Assembly: GCA_038233075.1 (NCBI GenBank)
Contig: JBBSMQ010000002.1
Coordinates: 115,816 to 179,815 of the forward strand
Length of the DNA: 64,000 nucleotides
Direction: 5' to 3'
Origin: Iamia sp038233075
Lineage (GTDB): Bacteria > Actinomycetota > Acidimicrobiia > Acidimicrobiales > Iamiaceae
Each line of letters opens with the position of its first letter. The stretch's first letter is position 1. Below are positions 52,849 through 61,536 of this stretch, one piece after another. The notes beneath the pieces were generated by a model. The model was given only the letters and a program-made list of their open reading frames with translations, had not been told where the DNA came from and did no database searches. The position numbers and the translations under genes were made by a program.

Positions 52849-54771
52849 TCATCTCCAAGCGAGGGTGACGAGGACGAGGATGACGAGGCCGACGGCGATG
52901 CCCGCGTAGTACTGGTGGGTCTGGCCGGTCTGCAGCCGACGCCCGTCGCGACCGGCGGCCCCGGCCATGCGGGCGACCCCCTCGACCACCCCGTCGAAGG
53001 AGACCTCACCCACCCGGTCGAGGACACCGGCGGACCACGCCGCCAGCCGGGCCGCACCCCGCACCCCAGCGTCGACCACGCGGTCATCCCCTCGAGCCAG
53101 CAGACCCGAGAGCCCGGCGCCCCCGGCGGCCACGCTGCGGACGCCGGCATCGACCACCCGGTCGTCGACCCGCGCCAAGATCCGCGCCAGGCCCAAGGTG
53201 GGGTCGACCACGACGACCTTGGCCACGGCGGCCAGGTCGAACCACCGGGCCACCCGGGCCCACCCGACGGCCGGTGAAGGAGCGGCCAGCCGGTGGGCCC
53301 GGTCGAGCAGCACGGCGGCATAGAGGGCAAGGACCAGCGCGACCAGCGACGCGGGGAGCTCCCACGCCTCACTCGGGGGCAGCGCCGACCCCGTGATGCG
53401 CAGCACCCGTTCCTCCCCCCACGGAAGCCAGACCAGGCCCAGGAGGACGCTGGCTGCGGCCAGCACCGCCATGGCCGCCGTGGCGGTGCGCCGGCCGTCG
53501 ATGCCGACCTCGGACGGCCCGTCGCCCGGTTCGGGCCGTCTGCCGTAGGCCAGCAGCTGGAACCGCGCCGCGTAGAACGCACTGAGGGCCCCGGCCGCCA
53601 CCACCAGGGCACCGACCCAGGGCGCGGCATGGGTGCCGGCCGCCACCACCTGCTCCTTGGTCCACGCGCCCCCGAGAGGTGGGACCGCAGCGAGGGCGAG
53701 GGTCCCGACCGCAGTCAACCCAGCCATCGTGGGCAGCCGACGACCCAGGCGCATGCCGCCGAGCTCGGTGGTGCCCGATGCGTCGATGGCCACGCCCGCC
53801 GAGATGAAGAGCAAGGCCTTGAACAGCCCGTGGGCCACCAGGTGAGCGATGGCGACCGCCGGATACCCGGCGCCCACGGCGATGAACATCAGCCCGTAGT
53901 GGGCCGAGGTGGAGGCGGCCAGGAGCTTCTTGGCCTCGGGCGCCACTGCGGCCACCAGACCCCCGGCCAGCGCGGTCACCAGCCCGATGCCGATGGTGAC
54001 CGGGCCGAACCAGCTCACCCCATCCAGCACCGGCTGGAGCCGAGCGAGGAGGTAGGCCCCGGCGGCGACCATCGTCGCCGAGTGCAGCAGGGCCGAGACC
54101 GGCGTGGGTCCGGCCATGGCGGAGAACAGCCAGGGCGAGAAGGGCGCCTGGGCCGACTTGGCCACCGCAGCCAGCAGGACCCCTGCGGCCACAACGGCCA
54201 GCAGGCCCCCGCTGGCTTCCGACAGGGCGCTGAGGTCGAAGGTGCCGGTGGCGGCGAAGGCGGCGCCTAGCGCCAGGAAGAGGCCCAGGTCTCCCACCCG
54301 GGTGGCGAGGAACGCGTGGGCGGCTTGAGCGGGCGCATCGCCCCGCCAGTGGTGCGCGATCAGACCCCAGGACAGGACGCCGACCAGCTCCCAGGCGATC
54401 AGGAGGGTCAGCAGGTCGCTCGCCAGCAGGAGCAGCTCCATGGTGCCGACGAAGGCGACCAGCAGGCCGACCATCCGGGCCCGGCCATGCGCCTCGCCGT
54501 AGCCCAGGGCGTAGGTCACCACGGCGATCCCGACGAAGGCCACGAGCACGATCGGAGCCCGAGCCAGGTCGGCCACCTCGATTCGGAGGGTGAGGCCGGC
54601 GCCCCAACGCAGCGAGGCCTCGGGCGTGTCGATGGCGGCGAGCACGGCGACCACCAAGGTCACGGCGAGGGCGACCAGCGCGCCGACGGCCAACGCCGGC
54701 CCCGGCCGATCGCCGCGAGCCCAGAGGGCCAGACCCGCCAGCACCGGCACCGCGACGAGGATCAGCAGCAC
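52849..54771 (-). CDS. nuoL: NuoL-like antiporter subunit
   Basis: 640 residues, largest membrane subunit. Helix-5 Glu (LIAWELVGVLSWGLI), helix-7 Lys (VAKSAQAPFSPWLFSAMAGPTPVSALLHSATMVAAG), HGLFKALLFISAG and PPLGGAWTKEQVV are all present. The C-terminal long amphipathic helix that clamps the other subunits is present in short form (about 520-600), with a tandem repeat: RVDDRVVDAGVRSVA and RGDDRVVDAGVRGAA. GTG start with GGAGGG upstream. Confidence 0.92.
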   Translation of the reverse strand: MLLILVAVPVLAGLALWARGDRPGPALAVGALVALAVTLVVAVLAAIDTPEASLRWGAGLTLRIEVADLARAPIVLVAFVGIAVVTYALGYGEAHGRARMVGLLVAFVGTMELLLLASDLLTLLIAWELVGVLSWGLIAHHWRGDAPAQAAHAFLATRVGDLGLFLALGAAFAATGTFDLSALSEASGGLLAVVAAGVLLAAVAKSAQAPFSPWLFSAMAGPTPVSALLHSATMVAAGAYLLARLQPVLDGVSWFGPVTIGIGLVTALAGGLVAAVAPEAKKLLAASTSAHYGLMFIAVGAGYPAVAIAHLVAHGLFKALLFISAGVAIDASGTTELGGMRLGRRLPTMAGLTAVGTLALAAVPPLGGAWTKEQVVAAGTHAAPWVGALVVAAGALSAFYAARFQLLAYGRRPEPGDGPSEVGIDGRRTATAAMAVLAAASVLLGLVWLPWGEERVLRITGSALPPSEAWELPASLVALVLALYAAVLLDRAHRLAAPSPAVGWARVARWFDLAAVAKVVVVDPTLGLARILARVDDRVVDAGVRSVAAGGAGLSGLLARGDDRVVDAGVRGAARLAAWSAGVLDRVGEVSFDGVVEGVARMAGAAGRDGRRLQTGQTHQYYAGIAVGLVILVLVTLAWR

Positions 54772-54810
54772 GACGCCCTCCGGACGAGCGCAGGGACGGG
54801 AGCACGGTGC

Positions 54811-55116
54811 TCAGCCACGGAGCGACCCGATGCCCTCGGTCATGTCGGCCTGGCGGGCCCGGTACACCGCAGCCACCAGGGCGAAGCCGATCGCCATCTC
54901 CACGGCCATCACCGCCATGGCCACGATCACCAGGACCTGGCCCTTCGGACCCCCCGCGCCGGTCTCGGCCCAGAACCCGGCGGCGGCGAGGATGGCCCCG
55001 TTGACCATCAGCTCGATGCCCATCATCAACATCACGAACGACTGCTGGGCCAGCGCACCCCACACGCCGATGCCCACGAGGGCCCCGGCCACGATCAGGA
55101 CGGTCGTCAGGTTCAT
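54811..55116 (-). CDS. nuoK: NuoK-like subunit
   Basis: 101 residues, three membrane helices. The two membrane glutamates needed for proton transfer are present in LMMGIELMVNGAIL and VMAVEMAIGFALV. Start overlaps the nuoJ stop by one base. The N-terminus is typical (LTTVLIVAGALVGIGVWGAL). Confidence 0.93.
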   Translation of the reverse strand: MNLTTVLIVAGALVGIGVWGALAQQSFVMLMMGIELMVNGAILAAAGFWAETGAGGPKGQVLVIVAMAVMAVEMAIGFALVAAVYRARQADMTEGIGSLRG

Positions 55117-55721
55117 CAGTGCCCTCCGTGGTCGTGGCCGCCGGTGTCGGTGTCGACCAGGTCGTCCTCGGGGCGGTGGTCACCACCGGGTTCGAGCGGC
55201 GGGGCGACCGAACCCTCGTAGCCGTCACCGAAGCGACCCCGCGCCGCCGACAGGACCACGGCGCAGACCATCGTCGCCAGGAGGGTCACCCCGGCGCTCT
55301 CGAACACCAGCATCGACTGCCCGAGCAGCTCGAGGCCGAGGTCGCGCACGGCCTGGTCGGCGCCGACCACCGGGGCGTCGGGGAAGTCGGCGAAGACGGC
55401 GACGGCCCAGATCCCCGCGGCGGCGGCGAGCCCCGCCAGCGCCGCCGCCCGGGGCTGGTGGACCATGGACATGGGGTTGAGCCCGGCCGGGTTCATCATG
55501 AACATCACCATGAAGAGGGCCATCACGACCATCTCCACGGTCATCATGAACAGCAGCGCGGTGCCCAGGTACTCGGCCAGGAGGAGCACCAGCACCGCGC
55601 CCACGTTGAGGAACGAGGCCAGCAGCAGGAACGAGGCCCGGATCATGGAGTCGACGCGGAAGACCAGGTAGCCGCTGAGGACCGCAGCGAGGGAGAAGAC
55701 CACGAAGGCGACGTCGATCAC
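55116..55721 (-). CDS. nuoJ: NuoJ-like subunit
   Basis: 201 residues with five membrane helices (FVVFSLAAVLSGYLVF, LLASFLNVGAVLVLLLAEYLGTALLFMMTVEMVVMALFMVMFMM). The family pattern of a helix bent around a GxxxxxLL region is recognisable. The C-terminal 35 residues are His/Asp/Gly-rich (DDLVDTDTGGHDHGGH), an unusual extension that might bind metal. GTG start overlaps the nuoH stop by four bases. Confidence 0.9.
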   Translation of the reverse strand: MIDVAFVVFSLAAVLSGYLVFRVDSMIRASFLLLASFLNVGAVLVLLLAEYLGTALLFMMTVEMVVMALFMVMFMMNPAGLNPMSMVHQPRAAALAGLAAAAGIWAVAVFADFPDAPVVGADQAVRDLGLELLGQSMLVFESAGVTLLATMVCAVVLSAARGRFGDGYEGSVAPPLEPGGDHRPEDDLVDTDTGGHDHGGH

Positions 55722-56677
55722 AGCGACCCCAGCCCGCCGATGAGGAGGTCGAGGAAGGCCAGCGGCAGCAGCACACCCCAGGCCAGGCGCACGAACCGCT
55801 GGGCGCTCATGCGCGCCAGGACGACGTCGCCACCTACCAGCACGGCCAGCACCGTCGCCGTCTTCAGAGCCATCCATGCCCCGCCCGGGAGCACCGGGCC
55901 GTGCCATCCGCCCAGGAACACCGCCGCCCCCGCCATCGCGAACACCACGAGCATGGCGGCCCGAGCGCCGGCCCAGGTCAGGCGCTGGAGCCCGCTGTCC
56001 TCCACTCCCCCGCCGCCGGCCAGGTCGGCTGAGTCGACCACCGCGAGCGGGCCGGAGAAGGTGACCCCCCAGGACACCACCAGCCACAGGGGGAGGCCGA
56101 GGGGTTGGCGGACGACGTTCCACAGGCCGGCCTGGGAGTCGACGATGGCGCCGATGGACAGCGACTCGGCCGGGACGGCGGCGGCGATGAGGACGAACAT
56201 GCTGAGCAGCTCGTAGGACAGGGCCACGGCGACGAACCGGTAGGCGCTGACCAGAGCGAACGGCGAGTTGGGCGACCAGCCGTGGAGGAAGATGACGACG
56301 ATGGCCAGGGCCTCGGCCGCACCGAAGACGACGATCCCGGTGCGGACGTCGGCCACCGCCACCCCTGCGGACAGTGGGACGACCGCCAGTGCCGCCACGG
56401 CCAGACCGAGGTAGGCGGCCGGGGCCAGGATCCAGGTGGCCAGATCGGGCCGCTCGGTGGTGACGACCTGCTGGCCGGCCAGCCACCGGGCCTCGCGGAG
56501 CGCCTCGGTGGCCGCCGACAGCGGCTCCCCGCGCCCGGCGAGCGATGCGGCCACGACACGACGCAGGACCACGGCCGCCACCGCACCCAGGCCCAGCACC
56601 GCGGTCACCACGACGAGCGCCACCGCCGGGTGGAGAGGGTCGATGCCGGCGGGGACGTCGACACCGTCGCCGCCCAT
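55718..56677 (-). CDS. nuoH: NuoH-like subunit with altered quinone-site loop
   Basis: 319 residues, about eight membrane helices, first subunit of the membrane arm. The region of the quinone-chamber motif (usual RxPFDLxEAExELVxGxxxEYSG) reads GPLAVVDSADLAGGGGVEDSG, so the conserved Arg, Pro-Phe-Asp and most acidic residues are missing. Later helices (LLPLAFLDLL) fit NuoH. This suggests it does not handle quinone in the usual way. The ATG overlaps the upstream stop as TGATG; GTG 56680 is also possible. Confidence 0.82.
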   Translation of the reverse strand: MGGDGVDVPAGIDPLHPAVALVVVTAVLGLGAVAAVVLRRVVAASLAGRGEPLSAATEALREARWLAGQQVVTTERPDLATWILAPAAYLGLAVAALAVVPLSAGVAVADVRTGIVVFGAAEALAIVVIFLHGWSPNSPFALVSAYRFVAVALSYELLSMFVLIAAAVPAESLSIGAIVDSQAGLWNVVRQPLGLPLWLVVSWGVTFSGPLAVVDSADLAGGGGVEDSGLQRLTWAGARAAMLVVFAMAGAAVFLGGWHGPVLPGGAWMALKTATVLAVLVGGDVVLARMSAQRFVRLAWGVLLPLAFLDLLIGGLGSL

Positions 56678-57696
56678 CACCGGCTGGCCGCCTGTGGGGT
56701 GCGGTCAAGGTCCAGGCTCACGATGGTCGTGACGGCATCGCCCAGGGTGCGCCCCTCCAGGAGCGCGCCAAGATCCTCGACGGCGGCGAGCGGTTCCTCG
56801 GCGGGCGTGGCGCCACGGAGCACTGCGTCGAGGGCGTCGAGGCGACGCGCCCACCGATCCGCGGCATCGCCCAGGTCGTCGGTGGCGCCCGTGCCGCGGA
56901 GCATCCAGAGGAGCCCGCTGCGGCGGAGGTGGCGGCGGAGGTGGGCGAACCCGGCGGCGACGTCCCCTCCCTGCCCGCAGTCCCGGGCCAGGCCTGCGGC
57001 CCGGACGCCAAGCGCGTCCAGGCCCTGGACGTGCAGGGCGTGGGCCAGCCACCGCAGACCCTGCCGTCCCGGGGCGAGGGACGGGCCGGCCGAGGACGGC
57101 GGGCCCGACCGGGTCGCGGCCACCTCTTGGAGGACGTCGCCCTGGAGCGTGATGTCAAGGACCAGGCCCGCGGGCAGGGCGTCGAGGAACGGACCCAGGC
57201 GCAGGTGGAGCTGGTCGAGGGCCAGCCCGTCACGGTCGTCGCCGGTCATGGCCATGGGCCGCCCGTAGGGGGTGCCGCCCATCATCCCCTCACCGCCCTG
57301 CCCGTGGGGCCCGACACCGCGCCACTCATGGGGCTCCTCGTCGGGCCGGCGATCCGGCTCCGACGCACCCGCCTCGGCCCGCAGCGCCTCGTAGGCCGCG
57401 ACGAGGGCCGCCACGACGTCGTCAGGTCCCCCATCGACCGTGCGGTCCACCGCCGAGGGGCCGTCGACGCGGGTGCGCCACCCCACGGTGGCGCGGGGGT
57501 GGGGCAGCTGGTCGTGCACCCGGTCGACGACCTCGACGTGCTCGCCCGGGATGGAGCCTGCGACCAGGAGGACCGAGGCATGGCGGGGGGTGGGGACGAG
57601 GCGGATCTCGGACCGGGCCCGCAGCTCCTGGACCGCCCCCCAGGCGTCGATGGCCGACGCGGCGAAGACGGGGACAGGGAAGCCGGGCCCGCTCAC
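56677..57696 (-). CDS. NuoB/NuoD-like fusion lacking the N2 iron-sulfur cysteines
   Basis: 339 residues between nuoA and nuoH, where nuoBCDEFGI normally lie. Residues 25-75 (RLVPTPRHASVLLVAGSIP, VVDRVHDQLPHPRATVGW) align by eye with the NuoB core (PRQADLLIVAGTVT...YDQMPEP), but the cluster N2 cysteines are absent and the whole protein has one Cys. Residues 140-200 (DQLHLRLGPFLDALPAGLVLDITLQGDVLQEV) recall the NuoD start (GPQHPxxxGxLRLxLxLDGE). The rest has no metal or cluster motif. It is probably a structural cap in place of the redox module. GTG start overlaps the nuoA stop. The family call is inference; that the gene is real is clear from position and tight overlaps. Confidence 0.7.
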   Translation of the reverse strand: MSGPGFPVPVFAASAIDAWGAVQELRARSEIRLVPTPRHASVLLVAGSIPGEHVEVVDRVHDQLPHPRATVGWRTRVDGPSAVDRTVDGGPDDVVAALVAAYEALRAEAGASEPDRRPDEEPHEWRGVGPHGQGGEGMMGGTPYGRPMAMTGDDRDGLALDQLHLRLGPFLDALPAGLVLDITLQGDVLQEVAATRSGPPSSAGPSLAPGRQGLRWLAHALHVQGLDALGVRAAGLARDCGQGGDVAAGFAHLRRHLRRSGLLWMLRGTGATDDLGDAADRWARRLDALDAVLRGATPAEEPLAAVEDLGALLEGRTLGDAVTTIVSLDLDRTPQAASR

Positions 57697-58049
57697 TGCC
57701 ACCGGAACACGCCCTCGCGGTACCCGTACACCACGCCCACGGAGAGGATGGAGAGGAACATCCCCATCTCCGCGAGCGCCTTGACCCCCTCCTGGACGTA
57801 GACCACGGCCCATGGGTACATGAACATCATCTCCATCTCGAAGGCGATGAAGAGCAGCGTCATGGGGTAGTAGCGCAGGTGGTAGCGGCTCCACGCATGG
57901 GTCTCGGGCTCGAAGCCACCGAGGAACGGCACGCGCTGAGGCGCCGTGCTGGGTCCCGTCCCCCACCGGTGGGCGCGACCGACGAGGATCAGGGCGGCAA
58001 CCGTGACCAACACGGCCGCGCCCAACCCGGTCCCGAACGCGCTCAGCAC
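57693..58049 (-). CDS. nuoA: NuoA-like subunit
   Basis: 118 residues, three membrane helices. FEPETHAWSRYHLRYYPMTLLFIAFEMEMMFMYPWAVVY matches the conserved NuoA loop and second helix, with FEME replacing the usual FDLE and no Cys in the loop. GTG start with GGAAGG upstream. First gene of the eight-gene operon A, B/D-like, H, J, K, L, M, N; csoR lies 88 bases upstream on the same strand and could read into it. Confidence 0.88.
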   Translation of the reverse strand: MLSAFGTGLGAAVLVTVAALILVGRAHRWGTGPSTAPQRVPFLGGFEPETHAWSRYHLRYYPMTLLFIAFEMEMMFMYPWAVVYVQEGVKALAEMGMFLSILSVGVVYGYREGVFRWQ

Positions 58050-58137
58050 GGAGGCCGCCTTCCCACCCGGACGCTGCTCACCCGTCGGCGGGGAACAAGG
58101 GCGGCACCTATCCGGCATCGTGCCGGGGCGACGGCCC

Positions 58138-58422
58138 TCATCGACCGAGCATCCGCCCGACGGCACCCATGAGCTCTTGGACCTGGTCGTCCGGATCGGT
58201 GGGTCCGGCCTCACCGCCGATGAGGCAGTGACGGGCGTGGTCGTCGAGGAGCCCGAGGGCCACCTTGTCGAGCGCGACCCGGATGGCGCTGATCTGCGTG
58301 AGGACGTCGATGCAGTAGCGGTCCTCCTCGACCATGCGGCTCACGCCCCGCACCTGGCCCTCGATGCGCGACAGGCGGGCCTGGAGCTGGTCCTTGGTGG
58401 CGGTGTAGCCGCGCTCGGCCAT
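58138..58422 (-). CDS. csoR: CsoR-type copper-sensing repressor
   Basis: 94-residue four-helix repressor that releases DNA when it binds Cu(I). The copper ligands are visible: Cys in EDRYCIDVLTQ, His and Cys in DDHARHCLIGG. LQARLSRIEGQVRGVSRMV is the DNA-contact helix of the family. ATG 58422 has GGAGG upstream. It is divergent from copZ-copA with two CsoR boxes between. Confidence 0.93.
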   Translation of the reverse strand: MAERGYTATKDQLQARLSRIEGQVRGVSRMVEEDRYCIDVLTQISAIRVALDKVALGLLDDHARHCLIGGEAGPTDPDDQVQELMGAVGRMLGR

Positions 58423-58460
58423 GGGGCATCCTCCGGGGACGATCGGAACGGCATTGCACC

Positions 58461-58503
58461 GTATACCCCCCTGGGGTACGGTGCCCGTACCCCCTGAGGG
58501 TAT
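58461..58503. promoter_or_regulatory. two CsoR operator boxes
   Basis: GTATACCCCCCTGGGGTAC (58461-58479) and GTACCCCCTGAGGGTAT (58487-58503) are both palindromic TACCCC-type dyads, the known form of CsoR sites, placed between csoR and copZ. They should control both directions, and copper would relieve repression. Confidence 0.88.
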
Positions 58504-58528
58504 CAACACGTCATCCAGAGGAGACACC

Positions 58529-58738
58529 ATGAGCACCTTGACCAACATCACCGTCACCGGCATGACCTGCGGGCACTGCGTCGGGGCCGTCGAGTCCGAG
58601 GTGAGCCAGATCGAGGGTGTGCGGGACGTCGACATCGACCTCGACTCCGGCGCCGTCGTCATCACCAGCGACGGTCCGCTCGACCTCTCGGTCGTGGCCG
58701 CCGCGGTGGACGAGGCCGGCTACGAGGTGGCGCCATGA
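58529..58738 (+). CDS. copZ: copper chaperone CopZ
   Basis: 69-residue heavy-metal-associated domain with the Cu(I) motif GMTCGHC near residue 13 and the ferredoxin-like pattern (VESEVSQIEGVRDVDIDLDSGAVVI, DEAGYEV). It carries copper in the cytosol to CopA. AGAGGAG upstream. Its stop overlaps the next start by ATGA. Confidence 0.93.
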   Translation: MSTLTNITVTGMTCGHCVGAVESEVSQIEGVRDVDIDLDSGAVVITSDGPLDLSVVAAAVDEAGYEVAP

Positions 58739-58908
58739 GGACGAGCACGAAGCTCGCCACCTACGGGGCCGGCCTCGTCGTCGTCCTCGTCGGCTCGTTC
58801 GGCGTGGGACGGACCTGGGACCCCACGACGAACGATCAAGGCCGCCCCACCCCCTCGACGACCGAGATCCAACCGACCGATGCCCACGGTCAGCAGGGCT
58901 CACCATGA
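58735..58908 (+). CDS. 57-residue single-helix membrane protein between copZ and copA
   Basis: A short gene coupled on both sides by ATGA overlaps: RTSTKLATYGAGLVVVLVGSF gives one membrane helix (residues 6-24), then a polar tail (GRTWDPTTNDQGRPTPSTTE, ending DAHGQQGSP). No metal motif. Its place inside the copper operon suggests it helps CopZ or CopA at the membrane. No family recognised. Confidence 0.8.
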   Translation: MRTSTKLATYGAGLVVVLVGSFGVGRTWDPTTNDQGRPTPSTTEIQPTDAHGQQGSP

Positions 58909-61220
58909 CCGCCACCACCGACGACGCCAACCGCCTCGAGCTCGACATCGACGGGATGACCTGCGCCTCGTGCGCCATGCGCATCGAGAAGCGCCTCAAC
59001 AAGGTCGAAGGGGTCACCGCCACGGTCAACTACGCGACCGAGAAGGCTTCGGTGGCCTACAGCGACGACGTCGACCCCGACGCCCTCGTCGCCGAGGTCG
59101 AGGCGGCCGGCTACGCCGCCCGCCTTCCCGAGGCGCCGGGCACCGCTCCGGCTAGCGACCCCGAGGATGTCGCCGACCCGACCCGGGCGCTGCGTACCCG
59201 GCTGCTCGTCTCCGCCGTGCTCACCGTCCCGGTGGTCGCCATGTCGATGGTGCCGGCGCTGCAGATCGAGAGCTGGCAGTGGCTCTCGCTCACCCTGGCT
59301 GCGCCGGTCGTCGTCTGGGGCGCGCTGCCGTTCCACCAGGCGGCATGGACCAACCTCCGCCACGGCACCGCGACCATGGACACCCTCATCTCGATGGGCA
59401 CCCTGGCTGCGTTCGGCTGGTCGCTCTACAGCCTGTTCATCGGCGAGGCCGGCATGCCCGGCATGCACATGGGCTTCAACCTCACGATCAGCCGGGGCTC
59501 GGGCGCCGACGAGATCTACCTGGAGGCCGCCGCCGCGGTCACCACGTTCATCCTCGCCGGCCGCTACTTCGAGGCCAAGGCCAAGCGTCGCACGGGTGCC
59601 GCCCTCCGGACCCTGCTCGACCTCGGGGCCAAGGAGGTGGTCGTGCGACGCGGCGGCCGCGAGGAGCGCATCGCCATCGACGACCTGTCCGTCGACGACG
59701 TGTTCGTCGTGCGCCCCGGCGAGAAGATCGCCACCGATGGCGTGGTGGAGGAGGGGACCTCGGCGGTCGACGCCTCGCTGCTGACCGGTGAGAGCGTGCC
59801 GCTCGAAGTGAGCCCCGGCGATGCCGTCACCGGCGCCACCGTCAACGCCGGCGGCCGTCTCGTCGTCCGCGCCACCCGCATCGGGGCCGACACCCAGCTG
59901 GCCCAGATCGCTCGGCTCGTGACCGACGCCCAGACCGGCAAGGCCGCCGTGCAACGCCTGGCCGACCGGGTCTCAGCCGTCTTCGTCCCCGTCGTGATCG
60001 CGCTCGCCACGGCCACACTCGGCTTCTGGCTCGGCGCCGGAGACGGGGCCACAGCCGCCTTCACCGCGGCAGTGGCCGTGCTCATCATCGCCTGCCCCTG
60101 CGCCCTGGGTCTGGCCACACCCGTGGCCCTCATGGTCGGCACCGGCCGAGGCGCGCAGCTCGGCATCCTCATCAAGGGCCCCGAGGTCCTCGAGTCCACC
60201 CGCAAGGTCGACACCGTGGTGCTGGACAAGACGGGCACCGTCACCGCAGGGAAGATGACCCTGGTCGAGGTCCACACCGCCCCCGGCGCCGACGAGGAGG
60301 CCGTGCTGCGCCTGGTCGGAGCCCTCGAGCACGCCTCCGAACACCCGATCGCCCAGGCCATCGCCTCGGCCGCAGCGGAGGCCGTCGGGACACCGGACGA
60401 TGTCGAGTCCTTCACCAACCGAGAAGGACTCGGGGTGGAGGGCGTCGTGGAGGGCCACGCCGTCATCGCCGGCCGCCCCGCGCTCCTCGCGGAGGCGGGC
60501 CTGCCGCTCAGCGAGTGCCTCGACGCCGCCAGGACCGCGGCCGAGGCCCAGGGCCGGACCGCCGTCGCCGCCGGGTGGGACGGCGAGGCCCGTGCCGTCC
60601 TCGTCGTGGCCGACACCGTGAAGCCCACCTCAGCCGAGGCCATCACCCAGCTCTGCGAGCTCGGCCTCCACCCCATCCTGCTCACCGGTGACAACGAGCC
60701 CGCAGCGCGCACCATCGCCACCCAGGTCGGCATCGACGAGGTCATCGCCGAGGTCCTCCCTGCGCAGAAGGTCGAGGCCGTCCGGCGCCTCCAGGGCGAG
60801 GGCCGGGTCGTGGCCATGGTGGGCGACGGTGTGAACGACGCCGCCGCCCTCGCCCAGGCCGACCTCGGTCTGTCCATGGGCACCGGCACCGACGCCGCCA
60901 TCGAGGCCAGCGACCTCACCCTCGTCCGGGGCGACCTCCGCGCCGCGCCCGATGCCATCCGCCTCGCCCGCCGAACCCTGGGCACCATCAAGGGCAACCT
61001 GTTCTGGGCCTTCGCCTACAACGTGGCCGCCATCCCCCTCGCCGCCGCCGGGTTCCTGAACCCGATGATCGCCGGTGCGGCCATGGCCTTCTCCTCGGTG
61101 TTCGTCGTCACCAACAGCCTCCGCCTCCGCCGGTTCACCCCACTGAGCACCCACACCCCACCGCCGACCCCCCGTGAAACCGTCCGTCGACGGACAGAGA
61201 TGTCGACGCCAGCTGGGTGA
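58905..61220 (+). CDS. copA: P1B-type copper-exporting ATPase CopA
   Basis: 771-residue Cu(I) efflux pump. N-terminal metal domain with GMTCASC at about residues 17-23; membrane helices from about 100; membrane copper site CPC in LIIACPCALGLATP; phosphorylation loop DKTGTVTAG; TGES motif (LLTGESVP); nucleotide domain with SEHPIAQAI; hinge MVGDGVNDAAAL. MxGMHMG in the first periplasmic loop (GMPGMHMG) is a Met/His-rich copper exit. All catalytic motifs are intact. ATG overlaps the previous stop. Last gene of copZ-57aa-copA. Confidence 0.96.
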   Translation: MTATTDDANRLELDIDGMTCASCAMRIEKRLNKVEGVTATVNYATEKASVAYSDDVDPDALVAEVEAAGYAARLPEAPGTAPASDPEDVADPTRALRTRLLVSAVLTVPVVAMSMVPALQIESWQWLSLTLAAPVVVWGALPFHQAAWTNLRHGTATMDTLISMGTLAAFGWSLYSLFIGEAGMPGMHMGFNLTISRGSGADEIYLEAAAAVTTFILAGRYFEAKAKRRTGAALRTLLDLGAKEVVVRRGGREERIAIDDLSVDDVFVVRPGEKIATDGVVEEGTSAVDASLLTGESVPLEVSPGDAVTGATVNAGGRLVVRATRIGADTQLAQIARLVTDAQTGKAAVQRLADRVSAVFVPVVIALATATLGFWLGAGDGATAAFTAAVAVLIIACPCALGLATPVALMVGTGRGAQLGILIKGPEVLESTRKVDTVVLDKTGTVTAGKMTLVEVHTAPGADEEAVLRLVGALEHASEHPIAQAIASAAAEAVGTPDDVESFTNREGLGVEGVVEGHAVIAGRPALLAEAGLPLSECLDAARTAAEAQGRTAVAAGWDGEARAVLVVADTVKPTSAEAITQLCELGLHPILLTGDNEPAARTIATQVGIDEVIAEVLPAQKVEAVRRLQGEGRVVAMVGDGVNDAAALAQADLGLSMGTGTDAAIEASDLTLVRGDLRAAPDAIRLARRTLGTIKGNLFWAFAYNVAAIPLAAAGFLNPMIAGAAMAFSSVFVVTNSLRLRRFTPLSTHTPPPTPRETVRRRTEMSTPAG

Positions 61221-61255
61221 TCAGCCCAGCTGGCCGGGCGAGCCGTCGACATCTC
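61197..61255. repeat. nested inverted repeats at the end of copA, likely terminator
   Basis: Outer arms GAGATGTCGACG (61197-61208) and CGTCGACATCTC (61244-61255) pair perfectly over 12 bp; inside, CCAGCTGGG (61209-61217) pairs with CCCAGCTGG (61225-61233). The structure begins within the last copA codons. It would stop transcripts from copA and protect the RNA end. No T-run. Confidence 0.65.
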
Positions 61256-61296
61256 GGTGCTGTCGACAACAACCGCAATCTTCCTCACGTCTTGTC

Positions 61297-61324
61297 TTGA
61301 CACCAACTTCAGGAGGCGTACGCT
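61297..61324 (+). promoter_or_regulatory. promoter TTGACA-16-TACGCT
   Basis: A consensus -35 TTGACA (61297-61302) and TACGCT (61319-61324) spaced by 16 bases, upstream of the copper-lipoprotein gene. It leaves a leader of about 200 bases (61331-61536) with no gene that I can support. Confidence 0.6.
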
Positions 61325-61536
61325 GCCTTTGCCTGGGACGGCCACCCCGCCGCCCCCCATCCGGCGACTTAGCTGGCGCCGGACGATCACACCTAGGTCT
61401 CACCTGCGGCTTCACCTCCACGAGGTCGGCCAGGGCACCGCGCCGTCCTTCGATGGCCGCGCCGGAAGTTCTTTGCAGGGGATCGGGGGTGTCGAGGCTT
61501 GTACCGACAACACCGACAGACACAGGAGACACCACA

